Below the pieces are notes generated by a model. The model was not told where the DNA came from. It did no database searches and saw only the letters and a program-made list of their open reading frames with translations. A DNA stretch of 17,110 nucleotides from Peronospora farinosa (lineage: Eukaryota > Oomycota > Peronosporomycetes > Peronosporales > Peronosporaceae), in contig CANTFK010000517.1 in assembly GCA_947646735.1 (NCBI GenBank), forward strand, positions 1 to 17,110, written 5' to 3'. The position numbers were made by a program, and so were the translations under genes. This document shows positions 7,981-16,465 of the stretch, piece after piece. The first letter of the stretch is position 1, and each line of letters opens with the position of its first letter.

Positions 7981-8829
7981 ATGGCACGCAAACTCGCCGA
8001 ATTTAACCGGCGAGGTTTAACTTCCTCGCGATCTTCACGTAATGAGGCCGCGAATATGGAAACCTTTTCCTACTCAGGAGAAGGCAAAGATCGATTGTCG
8101 CTGAATCGATGGTTCCGAAAAGTTATCATCGCCTAGAGACTTCTTGAGGGCGCCCCAGGCAAAGGTCAACTTCCTTCTTTCCCGCCTCACCGGGAAAGCC
8201 AAGGAATGAGCCCTTTTTGTAAGCTCGTTGTGGATGAGCACGCGCTCCCTACCCTGAATACTATTCAGGACAACCTTCTTCTTGTCTTCAAGTCACCGCA
8301 AGAGGATAAATTGGTGTGCTCAAAGTTCCTGTCTATGCGACAGGGTAAAATGGCGATGCGCTACTACGTGCAAATAGCTAGGCATCTGGCGTCGTTTATT
8401 ATCACGCATTCTATGGACATGTACACGCAGGTGTATGTCTTTGTAAATGGTATGCGTGAGGGGCAGACCCGCTTATCTCTCGAGCATGCGGAGCGTGCCA
8501 CATTGTAGGAGGAATTTGCTATTGCCCTCCGTGAGGACTTTAGGGTCACAAAGGCCTATGCTAAACCCTCAGTCGTAACCGTTCCCCGGCCTTCTGGTCC
8601 GGAACCTATGGAGATCGACGTGATTGAGTCGACGGGTGACCGACGACGTGTCATTCCCCATAAGGGTGACGCTTGCACCGGGCGTCAAGTGATTTGTTTT
8701 CGTTTTTGCAAGCCAATGCATCGCGCGGCTGAGTTCCGTGCACCAGCGCCGATATCGGCGCATGTAGTGGATGCCCATCATGAGGGTGCTGTGCCGACCG
8801 CACGTCCAAAAAACGGTCGGGAACAGTAG
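7981..8829 (+). pseudogene. Element B Gag (capsid and nucleocapsid), broken
   Basis: Frame 1 opens at ATG 7981 and reads 51 codons to TAG 8134-8136, containing FSYSGEGKDRLSLNRWFRKV, the start of a gypsy capsid domain. After a frame break, 8206-8829 continues in frame 1 with [55 protein letters not shown] and [13 protein letters not shown]. An in-frame TAG (8506-8508) interrupts an EEFAIALREDFR helix. PEPMEIDVIES precedes a degenerate zinc knuckle, ICFRFCKPMHRAAEF, where two of the three Cys of C-x2-C-x4-H-x4-C appear replaced by Phe. Gag would build the particle and package element RNA. The start codon is tentative because this part of gag varies. Confidence 0.75.
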
Positions 8830-8936
8830 GTGCAGGGCGCCCTACTGGTTGGAACGGTGTTCCGGGTCCTTCGGTGGCAGCCCAACCTTCCAGTCCTCCT
8901 GCGCTACGCGCACGGTTAAATGCCACCACTACGAGT

Positions 8937-9284
8937 GGTGATTCACGTCTGATTATTGTCAGTTTACATGTCGCCGGCGTCCGGAGACCTCTGCGAGCAC
9001 TCCTGGACTTAGGAGCAACGAATAATCTCTTTCGTGAATTTTGATCATCGATGCTGCCTTCCAGCATTCAGGTCCGTTAGGGACCTGGCCAAGTCGTTTT
9101 CAAGTTGACTGACGGGAAACCACACCGCGTATCGCGACGCGAAGTGTCGTTGCCATACACGTTTAACGGTTTTCGCAGTAAGGATAATTTTTTGGTGATC
9201 GCGATGAATTATGCATTCGATTGCATACTGGGCATGCCATGGTTGGCGCGTTATAAGCCTCAGATCGACTAGTTAGCCAGATCA
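8937..9284 (+). pseudogene. Element B retropepsin domain
   Basis: One frame (frame 3) reads SLHVAGVRRPLRALLDLGATNN: the catalytic Asp codon (GAC 9006-9008) survives but the following Ser/Thr is Leu. It continues FKLTDGKPHRVSRREVSLPY, FNGFRSKDNFLVI and CILGMPWLARYKPQID, the usual C-terminal Gly-Met-Pro-Trp landmark. Three in-frame stops break it: TGA 9042-9044, TAG 9078-9080 (in the loop of a perfect 7-bp hairpin, 9069-9087) and TAG 9270-9272. The same frame runs on into the linker, so gag-pol order and phase are preserved around these point changes. Confidence 0.75.
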
Positions 9285-10224
9285 GTGAGACGCCGACGCA
9301 AGTTCGATGTCAGTGAAGTGTTTACCCATCTCTTGGTATCTCCAAGTGACTGGCCAAACGTCACAGTCGTGGATCGCGATTCCACGATGTTGGCGGTGCA
9401 CAGAGCGAGCGATGGCCCTCTCTGCACTGCTTGTGCTGTTCTTCGGGACACAAGTGACAGTGACTCCTCGCTACAGAGCGAAGAGGACGACGAGGACGAC
9501 GCGGTCGAACAGGGGTTCCCGCGCGTCATTAATACGGTTGAACAGGATTTCCCGCACGTGAATGCAGTGGTTGAACCAGGGTTCCCATCTGCATCTATTA
9601 TGGTAGAGCAGGGGCTCCCACAAGAGCAATGTGACGACGAGCAAGAGCTCGCCAACGAGTATTACGTGGATGGACACGATTCCCCGCGTGTGAGCATGAT
9701 GGTCGAATCGGGATTCCCACTTTGGTCGAACCAGGGTTCCCACATGAGCAATTTGGGGTTAAGCAGGGGATCCCACAAGAATTTACGGCGGCCGAGCAGG
9801 GGCTCCCGCATCAAGTGTCGACGGTCGAGTTTGGCTACTCCCGTCAAGTGTTTCCGACATTACGGATGAAGACATCCAATGCCTAGACGGGTGTAATGAT
9901 TTATCACCTGGCTGCGGTTCGACAGCTTCGAGTAGTGACTCGAAGCACGATGGGCACAACAGCATCGAGAATTTTGCGTTGGAAAGTGTACACGCTATTG
10001 TGTACGTGGAAGAGAGTCCACAAAGACGCCAATACATTGAAGTTGTGAGTACACCTTGCGACGCGTCTACAATTACAAGCCTTCTAGGGCGCTCTTAGAA
10101 GCATTTTTAAAGTGACCTTGAGGGAGGCACTGTGGAACAAGTGTGTCCGATCGCCAACGAGGTGGTTAGCGTGACGAACAAGGAGCATATGACGCGTCTT
10201 CGAAGCGCTGACCCACCATCAGCA
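9285..10224 (+). pseudogene. Element B protease-RT linker with 11-residue tandem repeats
   Basis: Frame 3 is open for 194 residues (9285-9869). It begins with the usual post-protease spacer (RRRRKFDVSEVFTHLLVS), then an acidic run (SDSDSSLQSEEDDEDD), then the 33-bp tandem array (separate entry). A 10-base deletion in array unit 7 shifts the frame, so the tail after about 9724 is the repeat read in the wrong phase. Between 9870 and 10224 only scattered linker similarity remains, including a perfect 9-bp hairpin at 9925-9946. The role is unknown; a flexible spacer or a protein-binding array are both possible. Confidence 0.6.
9504..9856 (+). repeat. 33-bp tandem repeat, 11 units, encoding V-E-Q-G-[FL]-P-x5
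   Basis: Units start at 9504, 9537, 9570, 9603, 9636, 9669, 9702, 9725, 9758, 9791 and 9824. All are 33 bases except unit 7 (23 bases, a 10-base loss). In frame the first units give VEQGFPRVINT, VEQDFPHVNAV and VEPGFPSASIM; units 5 and 6 are the most diverged. The last four units keep GTCGAxCAGGGxTCCC-type bases but sit in another phase. The period is a multiple of three and stops are absent from the in-phase units, consistent with expansion while the ORF was translated. Confidence 0.85.
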
Positions 10225-11170
10225 CGTGAAGAAAGGTTTGCGTCAGTCTCTACGAGAGTGTCAACGACATTGCTCGAGAGTATGCAGTCTTGTTCCCAGA
10301 CAAGATTCCGGCTAAAAGTTTTGCTGACCGTGTGTGTGGTACGAGATTGATCTCGTGCCAGGGTCGAAGTATTGTGTGACATGGCAGTGGCCGTTGACTC
10401 GAGATCAAGTCAAAGCTATTGACGCATTCTTCGAAGGCCGCCGCAAGGCGGGTCATGTGCGTGAGGTATCTCGCCACATTCGAGTCCAACCTTCTGCGTG
10501 AAGAAGGCTGCGGTAGGCTGGCGGATAGTGCATGCGATTAATAAGCTAAATGATGCCACTATCCTGCGCAAACGCCTATCTCCAGGAAGAACATGGTGCT
10601 AAATTTCATGTCAGGAAGTGTCATCTTCAGTGCCATCAACTTAACCGATGGCTTCATCAGATATTGATGCGACTAACGACACACCACTTACAGCGGTGAG
10701 CACCTCGAGTGGCATGTTATGGGAGTGGATGGTTATGCCACAAGGATTGAAGAACGCCTCGGCCACTTTCAATCGTATGGTGTCTCAAGTGTTGAGACCC
10801 CTTCGGAAATTCGCTCCGAGTTATTTCGACGATATATTTACCCACAGTCGCGCTAACGAAAACCTCAGCAATGTTCAAGTTCACATTTAACACTTGAAAC
10901 AAGTTATAAGTCATGCGAGACAACAAGTTGTATGCGAGTCTCAAGAAGTGTGTCTTTTGTGCACTGGAGATTCCGGTGCTGGGTTGTTATGCGAGTAAAT
11001 CGGGAGTTTGAGCTGATCCAGAAAAGGTGCTGTCAATCTGTTCTTGTCCCACAGCCAAACACCCTACAGAGTTGCACCAGTGGCTTGGCTTGGTTGATTA
11101 CTTGCATAATAATACAAAGAGTTATGCTGATTCTATACAGATGTGGTGAAGTGCTTGTTCAAATATGGAT
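10225..11170 (+). pseudogene. Element B reverse transcriptase domain, multiply frameshifted
   Basis: RT blocks are found in order across several frames: an ERFASxS lead-in (about 10229), WYEIDLVPGSKYCVTWQWPL (10340-10400), AIDAFFEGRRKAGHVRE, KKAAVGWRIVHAINKLNDATI (after 10500), AINLTDGF (first catalytic region, about 10636), the long open piece 10648-10890 with GMLWEWMVMPQGLKNASATF and SYFDDIFTHSR (catalytic DD), then a thumb with LHQWLGLVDYLHNNTKSYAD across two more frames to about 11125. At least five frame changes and internal stops make it inactive. Readable similarity fades near 11140-11170, where the foreign segment begins. Confidence 0.78.
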
Positions 11171-12240
11171 ACCCCAGAGATCAATAAGTGTCGAGGTATA
11201 AGAGACCCTGTTTTAGGAAGAGGAGACCAGAGAGATAGAGAACCTTGAGGTGAAGCGACCGTTGGTGGAGAACAATTTGCAGGACCCACAAAAAGATAAA
11301 TCATTAGCAGAATACCGGTTAACCTGTACCGATAGGAGTCGACCACGGTACCCTTTGGAAGGCTCAGTTCTAATTGGTAGACCTCGGTGCCTCATCGGTC
11401 TACCTGAATCCCTCAGTGGTAGCCTGGGTCCCTCAGTGGTAGACCTGGGCTCCTCGTCGATAGATCTGGTCCCTCTTCGGTAGACACGGTCCCTCTTCGG
11501 TAGACCCGGTACCTCATCGGTAGACCCCGGGTCCCTCGTCGGTAGACCCCGGTCCCTCGAGGCTCAGCCACTCGTCCAGGAAATATTAGGAACAGACCAG
11601 TCGAAACAAGGAATTAGAGCTTCAGGCAAGAATAGAGTAAATGAGTTAAAAGGATAGGACTATATTAAATACTACTCAATTTGCGATCTACGTGGCACGA
11701 CTCCGTCACCCACAAAGAACTTGCTCTAAGCTACCACCTGTTCCGGGAAAGAATACATTTTGGCCCCCCGTTGAAGACAGTTCCGTGGTTAATTTCAAAT
11801 GCGAATAGAGCTCCAGGATATATTTGTTTGTGAGCTCGTTCGAGTAGCAACCCCCCCCCCCAAGACCCGCTATCAGAAGCGGTCTACTTCACCTCACGGT
11901 TCGGAGCAAAGTAAAGGTCACCCCTGAAACAAGAAGGAAAAGGCCAGGGACGACAAGCTCCCTGAAAAATCTGGCTCTATGTCCACTCTCGACAAGGTCG
12001 ATCGAGTGGCCACCTACCGGCCCACCAAGTGAAGCATATCCACTCGAGGCCCCCCAGATCTACCTCCCTCAAGGCAGACGTCTACATCCTCACCAAGTCT
12101 TCCGAAGAGTGCAACCCGCCAGCCGACGGGTACACAAGGTGAGAAGAAGGTCCATACGCGGCATCGGGGTACCCCCTCCGACAGTGGGCAGTCCGGCACA
12201 GTGAGTGGTTTGGGATCTCATCATACAATTTTGGGAGCCC
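11171..12240. other. Foreign ~1.07-kb segment interrupting element B between RT and RNase H
   Basis: Gypsy similarity stops near YAD (about 11125-11170) and resumes at KQPLPSLLKKDA (about 12246), with sequence of different character between. It holds a 20-22-bp minisatellite (11376-11560), a C11 run (11851-11861) and no ORF with a recognised domain. Possible edges are TGTCGAGG (about 11188) and a CATACA ending near 12230, which would suit a solo LTR, but I found no target-site duplication and no second copy. A recombination join of two partial elements is the alternative. The exact breakpoints are uncertain by tens of bases. Confidence 0.5.
11376..11560. repeat. 20-22-bp minisatellite, nine units
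   Basis: Units start at 11376, 11397, 11418, 11438, 11459, 11479, 11499, 11519 and 11541, with lengths 21, 21, 20, 21, 20, 20, 20, 22 and 20. The consensus is roughly GGTAGACCYGGTCCCTCNTC. The period is not a multiple of three, so it is not a protein repeat. The length slippage is in the C and G runs inside the unit. Confidence 0.85.
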
Positions 12241-12815
12241 ACTTCACCAAACAGCCTTTGCCGTCACTCTTGAAGAAAGACGCCACGTGTTCGTGTCGTC
12301 CCGAGCATCAAGCAGCTTTCGATGTAGTGAAGAAAAGCCTGGCGCCAGTGCCAGTGCTGGTCCTACCGGATGAATCCAAGCCGTTCCACGTGGTATGCGA
12401 TGCCAGTGATTTCGCAATCGATTATGTCCTCATGCAATTCGATGATGAAGGCCGTGAACGAGTCGTGAGCTATCAGTCGCGACACATGAAGCCAGCTGAG
12501 AAGAACTATCGGGCTCACGACAAGGAGTTGTTAGTGATGCGCTACGCACTCATCAAGTTTCGCATGCATCTGTTTGGTGAACGTACCTTTGCGTTGTATA
12601 CCGATCATGCATCGCTGCGCACAGCGATGAAGAGTCCACATCTGTCCGAACGGATGGCACGATGGCTCTCATATTTCTCCGAGTACAACTTCGTCGCACA
12701 TTCCAAGCCAGGCAAGACCAATATTCTCGCCGACGTTCTGTCACGACGTCCCGACTACGATCCTCGGACTGCGCTGAGTAATCAGGCGACTGATGACGAA
12801 GATGATGATGATTGA
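12241..12815 (+). pseudogene. Element B RNase H domain
   Basis: One uninterrupted frame gives a complete gypsy RNase H: PLPSLLKKDA, AFDVVKKSLAPVPVLVLPDE, VVCDASDFAIDYVLMQ (first Asp; 'DY' where GC or GS is usual), RAHDKELLVMRYALIKFRMH (Glu), ALYTDHASLRTAM (Asp) and NILADVLSRRPDYDP (last Asp). It ends with an acidic tail DDEDDDD and TGA 12813-12815. This is the best preserved part of element B. It may have been joined to the upstream RT by a later event, because the sequence just before it does not read as RT thumb. Confidence 0.85.
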
Positions 12816-12821
12816 TGTGCG

Positions 12822-13677
12822 ATGTGTGTATCATTGAATCTAACTCGGCCCACACCCGAGCTGTGTTTATTCGACGAGATCGTCGTAGCATACAAGAATG
12901 ATCCAGAATATGCAGACATTATCGATTATCTGTGTGCTTCCAGCGATGTCGCATTGGGAGCTTTATTACGAGCTAAGCGTGGTCACAATTATCGATACAG
13001 TTTAAACGGAGATTTGCTTCTGTACAGCATCGATCAATCAATGCTCCTCGCACGGTGATCGCCAACGACATGGATTTGCGTGCAAGAATCATCCATGAGT
13101 ATGACGATGCTCCTGCTGGCGGTCATTTAGGCCGCGAACAGACTTTTGCGGCTGTGTCTCGAGACTTCTTCTGGACCCACATTGCGACCGTTGTCGATTG
13201 CAGCCGAGGCCTGGCGTTCTGTTTCGATGGACTTCATCTGCGACCTCGGGCCCGATAGTCAAGGTCGTACGGGCATCCCGATTTTGTTGACAAATTCAAC
13301 AAGATGACACATTTGGTGCCTTTTCACGCTAAGGTCGCCGTGGTAGAGACCGCAATGCAATTCATTGACGAGATGTTTCGCCATCACGAATTGCCAAAAA
13401 ATTGTTTCGGACCGTGGACCGCACTTCACATTCGCATTTTGGACGTGTCACTGTTCGAGCTTATCGGGACGAAGCTACAGATGTCAACAGCGTCCCATTC
13501 GGAAACGGACGAGCAAACCGAGCGCGTAATCCGGGTCCTCGAAGATGTTTTTCGAAGTTGTGCTACGTCAATCACAAGTTGAAATGAATTTTTACCACTT
13601 GCTGAGCTCGCACTCAATAATGCCGTACACGCGTCAACAGGGATGACGCCATTTTTTGTGAATTCGGCTCGTCAACC
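12822..13677 (+). pseudogene. Element B integrase zinc-finger and catalytic region, deleted and frameshifted
   Basis: The connector LCLFDEIVVAYKNDPEYADIIDYL leads into the zinc-finger region EYDDAPAGGHLGREQTFAAV with SRDFFWTH (13097-13180, the HH part). The reading then jumps directly to the segment before the core: the CxxC half is missing, with a breakpoint near 13185. The core follows in shifting frames: SMDFICDLGPDSQGRTGI (first Asp, about 13227), KMTHLVPFHAKVAVVETAM, IVSDRGPHFTFAFW (second Asp, from 13401) and STASHSETDEQTERVIRVLEDVF (with the Glu). ELALNNAVHASTGMTPFFVN then closes the core. All three catalytic acidic residues survive at DNA level, in different frames. Confidence 0.75.
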
Positions 13678-14416
13678 TTGAATTTCTACCCTTATTGCCG
13701 TGGGGCGCCCACGGCACCTAGTGACTCCACTTTGGGTGGTCACAAAGGTAATAAACAAGGAGCGAGTGCAGCTCACGGTATTTTGAGTGCGAATGTAGTA
13801 ACCCGATCCAAGGCGAAGACTGCTGCTTTGACGCCAGGAGACGTGGCGTCCCCGTTAGCTCAATGAACTGCGCAGACATTAATTGATCCGTCTTCGGGTA
13901 AGCGTTCGCCTACTGCCAACTACGCGCCGATTGAGTCGGCGCGACCAATTGATAACATGGCTGTGTCGGAGTTTAGACTCCAACTTCAAGCTATCACCCA
14001 CTTTGTACGTGATGCACTGCGGTCTGCAGTAGACCAGCAGAAAGAGAACGCTGACAAACATGGTAGAAGGAACATGAACAAGCTTACGAAAGGAGATCGT
14101 GTATTATTGTCTACCGAAGGCATAAGAAATTCAGAGGTTACCAACCTAGGCGCGAGTAAGCTCGCGCCACGTTTCATCGGTCTATTCAAGGTATTCAAGG
14201 TAATTGGCGATGCTTACACACTGGACGTTCCTTCATCATTGCGACTTCATCCGACGTTCTACGTCGGGAGGCCAAAGGAATTTCGTCCGGCTACGCTTCA
14301 CGGCTTGGCTCCGATGCCGACTCCAGGGGTCCGTAGGTCGATCAGCCTTCCCGTCGCGCTCGACGCACCGATGACATCGGGCGCGGTTGCGATGCCGTCT
14401 GTGCACGACCAAGAGC
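13678..14416 (+). pseudogene. Element B integrase C-terminal (GPY/F) region
   Basis: One frame runs through with a single stop, TGA 13864-13866 (probably a former Trp codon before TAQTL). It contains ANVVTRSKAKTAALTPGDVA, PTANYAPIESARPIDN, QQKENADKHGRRNMNKLTKG, DRVLLSTEGIRNSEV and KLAPRFIGLFKVFKVIGDAY, then LRLHPTFYVGRPKEFRPA. GPF is GLF here. After about 14330 the reading is low-complexity Pro/Ala/Ser, as in connectors. The open reading continues to 14652 on antisense element C sequence, so its tail is probably not native. No chromodomain core is found. Confidence 0.75.
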
Positions 14417-15150
14417 CTAACGCTCGAAAACCCTCACCCGTTCGAGCAGTTCACGGTTCGACTGCCGGATCTCATTTGCGATCTTTTCCGCCTGGACAGC
14501 ACGATCATGGGCAGCCCCAGCTTCCAGCTGAGCATTGGCAGCTTTGTTCACGGCCTGATCAACATCGTCCTGAGCAGCCAGGACACCAGAACTACCATCG
14601 TGAGGGCCCACCTCCGCTTGTTGGTTCGTATAATAGGTGCGCTGGATTGTAGACCGCATTGTGGGTCACGAAGACCCTCTCCAAACATGGCTACAGTCGG
14701 ATCATGAGAAGCGCGCGGTTCCATCCGCGCGCAGGTACCGTGTACGCTGGCTTGGATTACCTCCGAAGTAGGATACGTGGGAGCCGCATTCCTATCTTCT
14801 TCGTGACTTTCCAGATGTGGTTCAGTCATACGAGACCGTGGACTCGAGCTATTCCAATGCGAGCGCGAACGTGAATGCTCTCGTGGTAAACGAGAACGGT
14901 GAGGAGACCCACGCCGTTGAGAACGAGAATGATGACGTGATCGATAAAGTCGTGGTGAATACATTTCACCACGACTACGAGGCGAGAATTGCACATCAGG
15001 ACGGGCAGGCGAACGTGTCGCTGTCCTGCGCTGATTATTCAGTGGACATTGACCCCGCTGTCGTGAACGTTGTTGCCAGCGAGTTGCACCACAAATAAGT
15101 TCGAATCTCCGTTTGCTAGACTTCGCTCATATTTCGCAATCCAACTCTGT
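14417..15150 (-). pseudogene. Element C gag N-terminal fragment (RS-rich, then coiled coil), antisense
   Basis: On the minus strand one frame is open from about 15141 down to 14548. It carries an Arg/Ser-rich segment (SPRSRGEMYSPRLYRSRHHS, HRSRLPREHSRSRSHW), then ARMEPRASHDPTVAMFGEGL. After a frame break near 14660 a second reading (to 14417) gives RTYYTNQQAEVGPHDGSSGV and a heptad-like helix (AANAQLEAGAAHDRAVQAEK, ANEIRQSNRELLERVRVFER). An RS-rich head followed by a coiled coil before capsid fits the N-terminus of oomycete gypsy gag as I know it. Nothing catalytic supports this. The plus-strand reading over the same bases (to 14652, and 14817-15098) is taken as a shadow. Confidence 0.45.
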
Positions 15151-15715
15151 TCGCGTTCGCTGAGTGGACACTCAGCGATGTGTCGTAGCCATTCGTCATG
15201 AGTTGAACGTGGCATCGAGTCGCAAGATTGTCACCCTTCATGGATATGAACGAGCAGAAGCGGTCCTCATTCCAAGCATTTTCACACTTTCTTTTCGCGT
15301 ATATTGTCGATGGAGTGATCGGCGCGAAGATCCTCTCGATTGGCGAGCCACAGTTGTAAGCTGCTTCCATCATCGAGCATCTGATTGCAACGTCGGATGA
15401 AGGCACACCAATAACGTTTTAGAGCCTCGTATCCAATTCCATCAAGACTCTTTCCACGCAATTTACGAAAACGCCTGAAGTATCTTACATCGTTTCCAGT
15501 GAGTCCGGACCGCGAGTTCCGGACAAGTCATACAGCGCCCAAGAAATGGGTTGTTGTGCTATAATGTTGTTGATTGCACTCCCACTGAGGGTGCTTGGGA
15601 GTGCTGCAGTGTTGGGTGCTAGATGTGTTAAGACATCGCTTGTTCGTTTGTGGACTTTATAGTTTTGACAGTTTAGCACTCACGGTTGATGAGTGCTGTC
15701 TTGAGAAGGCGGCGA
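15151..15715 (-). other. Element C leader between LTR and gag
   Basis: There is no recognised domain. Minus-strand readings 15679-15485 and 15406-15116 are short and lack family motifs; the second may be a decayed gag start. Four clean hairpins stand out: 15157-15178 (10-bp arms, loop GA), 15503-15524 (7 bp), 15576-15604 (9 bp) and 15675-15697 (8 bp). In LTR elements this leader holds the primer-binding and packaging signals, but a PBS was not recognised here. Confidence 0.4.
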
Positions 15716-16056
15716 TGTAATGGGCCACATTGCATAAAAAACATAAACAGAAATAAACAATTACATTTGTAGGCGATGCTGGGCCCGAAAAGCGGGCACA
15801 GCGTGACATTTTATTATTGGTTTATTGTTGGGACCTAAAGTCCCAATATGGACCAATGATGAATCAATTTGAAAATGTGTGGTTCCCGAAAGGTGGGAAC
15901 ACTGTCGTATTTATTACGACTCGATAATCTTCGTAATTAGTACGAACTATAACAAAATAAAAATCAGAGTTAAATTTACTTACTACCTGTTACTTGGGCT
16001 TGAGTCTTCCTCAAGCGCAAGTGTGAGCTAGTAGTAGTCGTTCTAGTACCGTTACA
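15716..16056 (-). repeat. LTR C, 341 bp, hairpin-rich
   Basis: On the plus strand the unit starts TGTAATGG at 15716 and ends CCGTTACA at 16056, near-perfect terminal inverted repeats of the type that bound oomycete gypsy LTRs (TGTAAC...GTTACA). Inside, hairpins follow each other: 15778-15802 (5+4 bp around one mismatch), 15828-15846 (7), 15882-15900 (6), 15904-15920 (6), 15930-15946 (6) and 15993-16022 (12 bp with one mismatch). Composition is AT-rich between the stems. Only one copy lies in the window, so LTR identity is inferred from ends, orientation and the gag that follows. Confidence 0.5.
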
Positions 16057-16465
16057 CTTGCTTATACACATCTTTACTTTCTCATCCTTTTGCTGGCAGT
16101 TGCCATACATTCTTCAAGTAGGACAGAAATAGAAGCATGGAAATGGTCAGGCAACATACAACAGAAAGTCGCAACGCTGTAAACTCACTTAATCATTCGT
16201 AGCGGAGCTCCTCGTAAATAAATTTAAGGCGTCTTATCCGCCAATCGTCTGACATTTTTACAATGTTAATTATGGACGATAGAGAGCCAGCACTCGTCCG
16301 TAGCACGCGAATTGTCATGGTTTCTAATGAACGTTATTGTGTCGACGAACAGGCCTCCTGTCTACTTTAAAAGAGTAATGACAGCATATACGCGATGTAT
16401 AGGATACGAGTGACTAGCTTGATTTTTGCGAACGAAGTCTTAGTTTGCAACATTGAATTGCAAAA
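16057..16465. other. Spacer between element C and LTR copy 2; nothing recognised
   Basis: About 410 bases of AT-leaning sequence with no ORF above chance, no LTR similarity and no polypurine tract. It may be host flank. The five bases next to LTR C (16057-16061) would be one side of a target-site duplication, but the partner is not in the window. Confidence 0.5.

Larger units (their letters stand above)
7981..14416 (+). mobile_element. Element B: decayed Ty3/gypsy retrotransposon, interrupted and 3'-truncated
   Basis: Gag, protease, linker, RT, RNase H, integrase and GPY/F follow one another on the plus strand in gypsy order. Wording differs clearly from element A (for example YFDDIFTHS versus YLDDLFVHS, and a different linker), so it is a separate lineage. 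A ~1.07-kb unrelated segment interrupts it after RT, and antisense element C replaces its chromodomain end. No LTR, PBS or PPT of its own was identified. The left limit is the first recognisable gag codon and is approximate. Confidence 0.8.
14417..16056 (-). mobile_element. Element C: 5' end of an LTR retrotransposon in antisense orientation
   Basis: Read on the minus strand, 16056 to 15716 is an LTR-like unit (TGTAACGG...CCATTACA). About 560 bases of leader follow, then an RS-rich and coiled-coil gag-like reading to 14417, where it meets element B head to tail. Only the 5' portion is present; pol is absent. The LTR termini share TGTAAC with LTR A, suggesting the same broad superfamily, but the bodies are unrelated by eye. 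No primer-binding site was recognised next to the inner LTR edge. Confidence 0.5.

Noticed and set aside
9504..9856. Regular repeats that could suggest a CRISPR array.
   Set aside because: Units are contiguous, 33 bases, without spacers and protein-coding in phase; the context is a eukaryotic retrotransposon.
12195..12250. CATACA followed by TTTTGGGAGCCCAC as an LTR end plus primer-binding site.
   Set aside because: No matching LTR start or duplication was found, and RNase H coding follows directly, so a PBS there would be out of place.
14817..15098. Plus-strand 93-residue acidic ORF.
   Set aside because: It is the complement of the Arg/Ser-rich gag-like reading of element C, and RS codons read backward give acidic runs.
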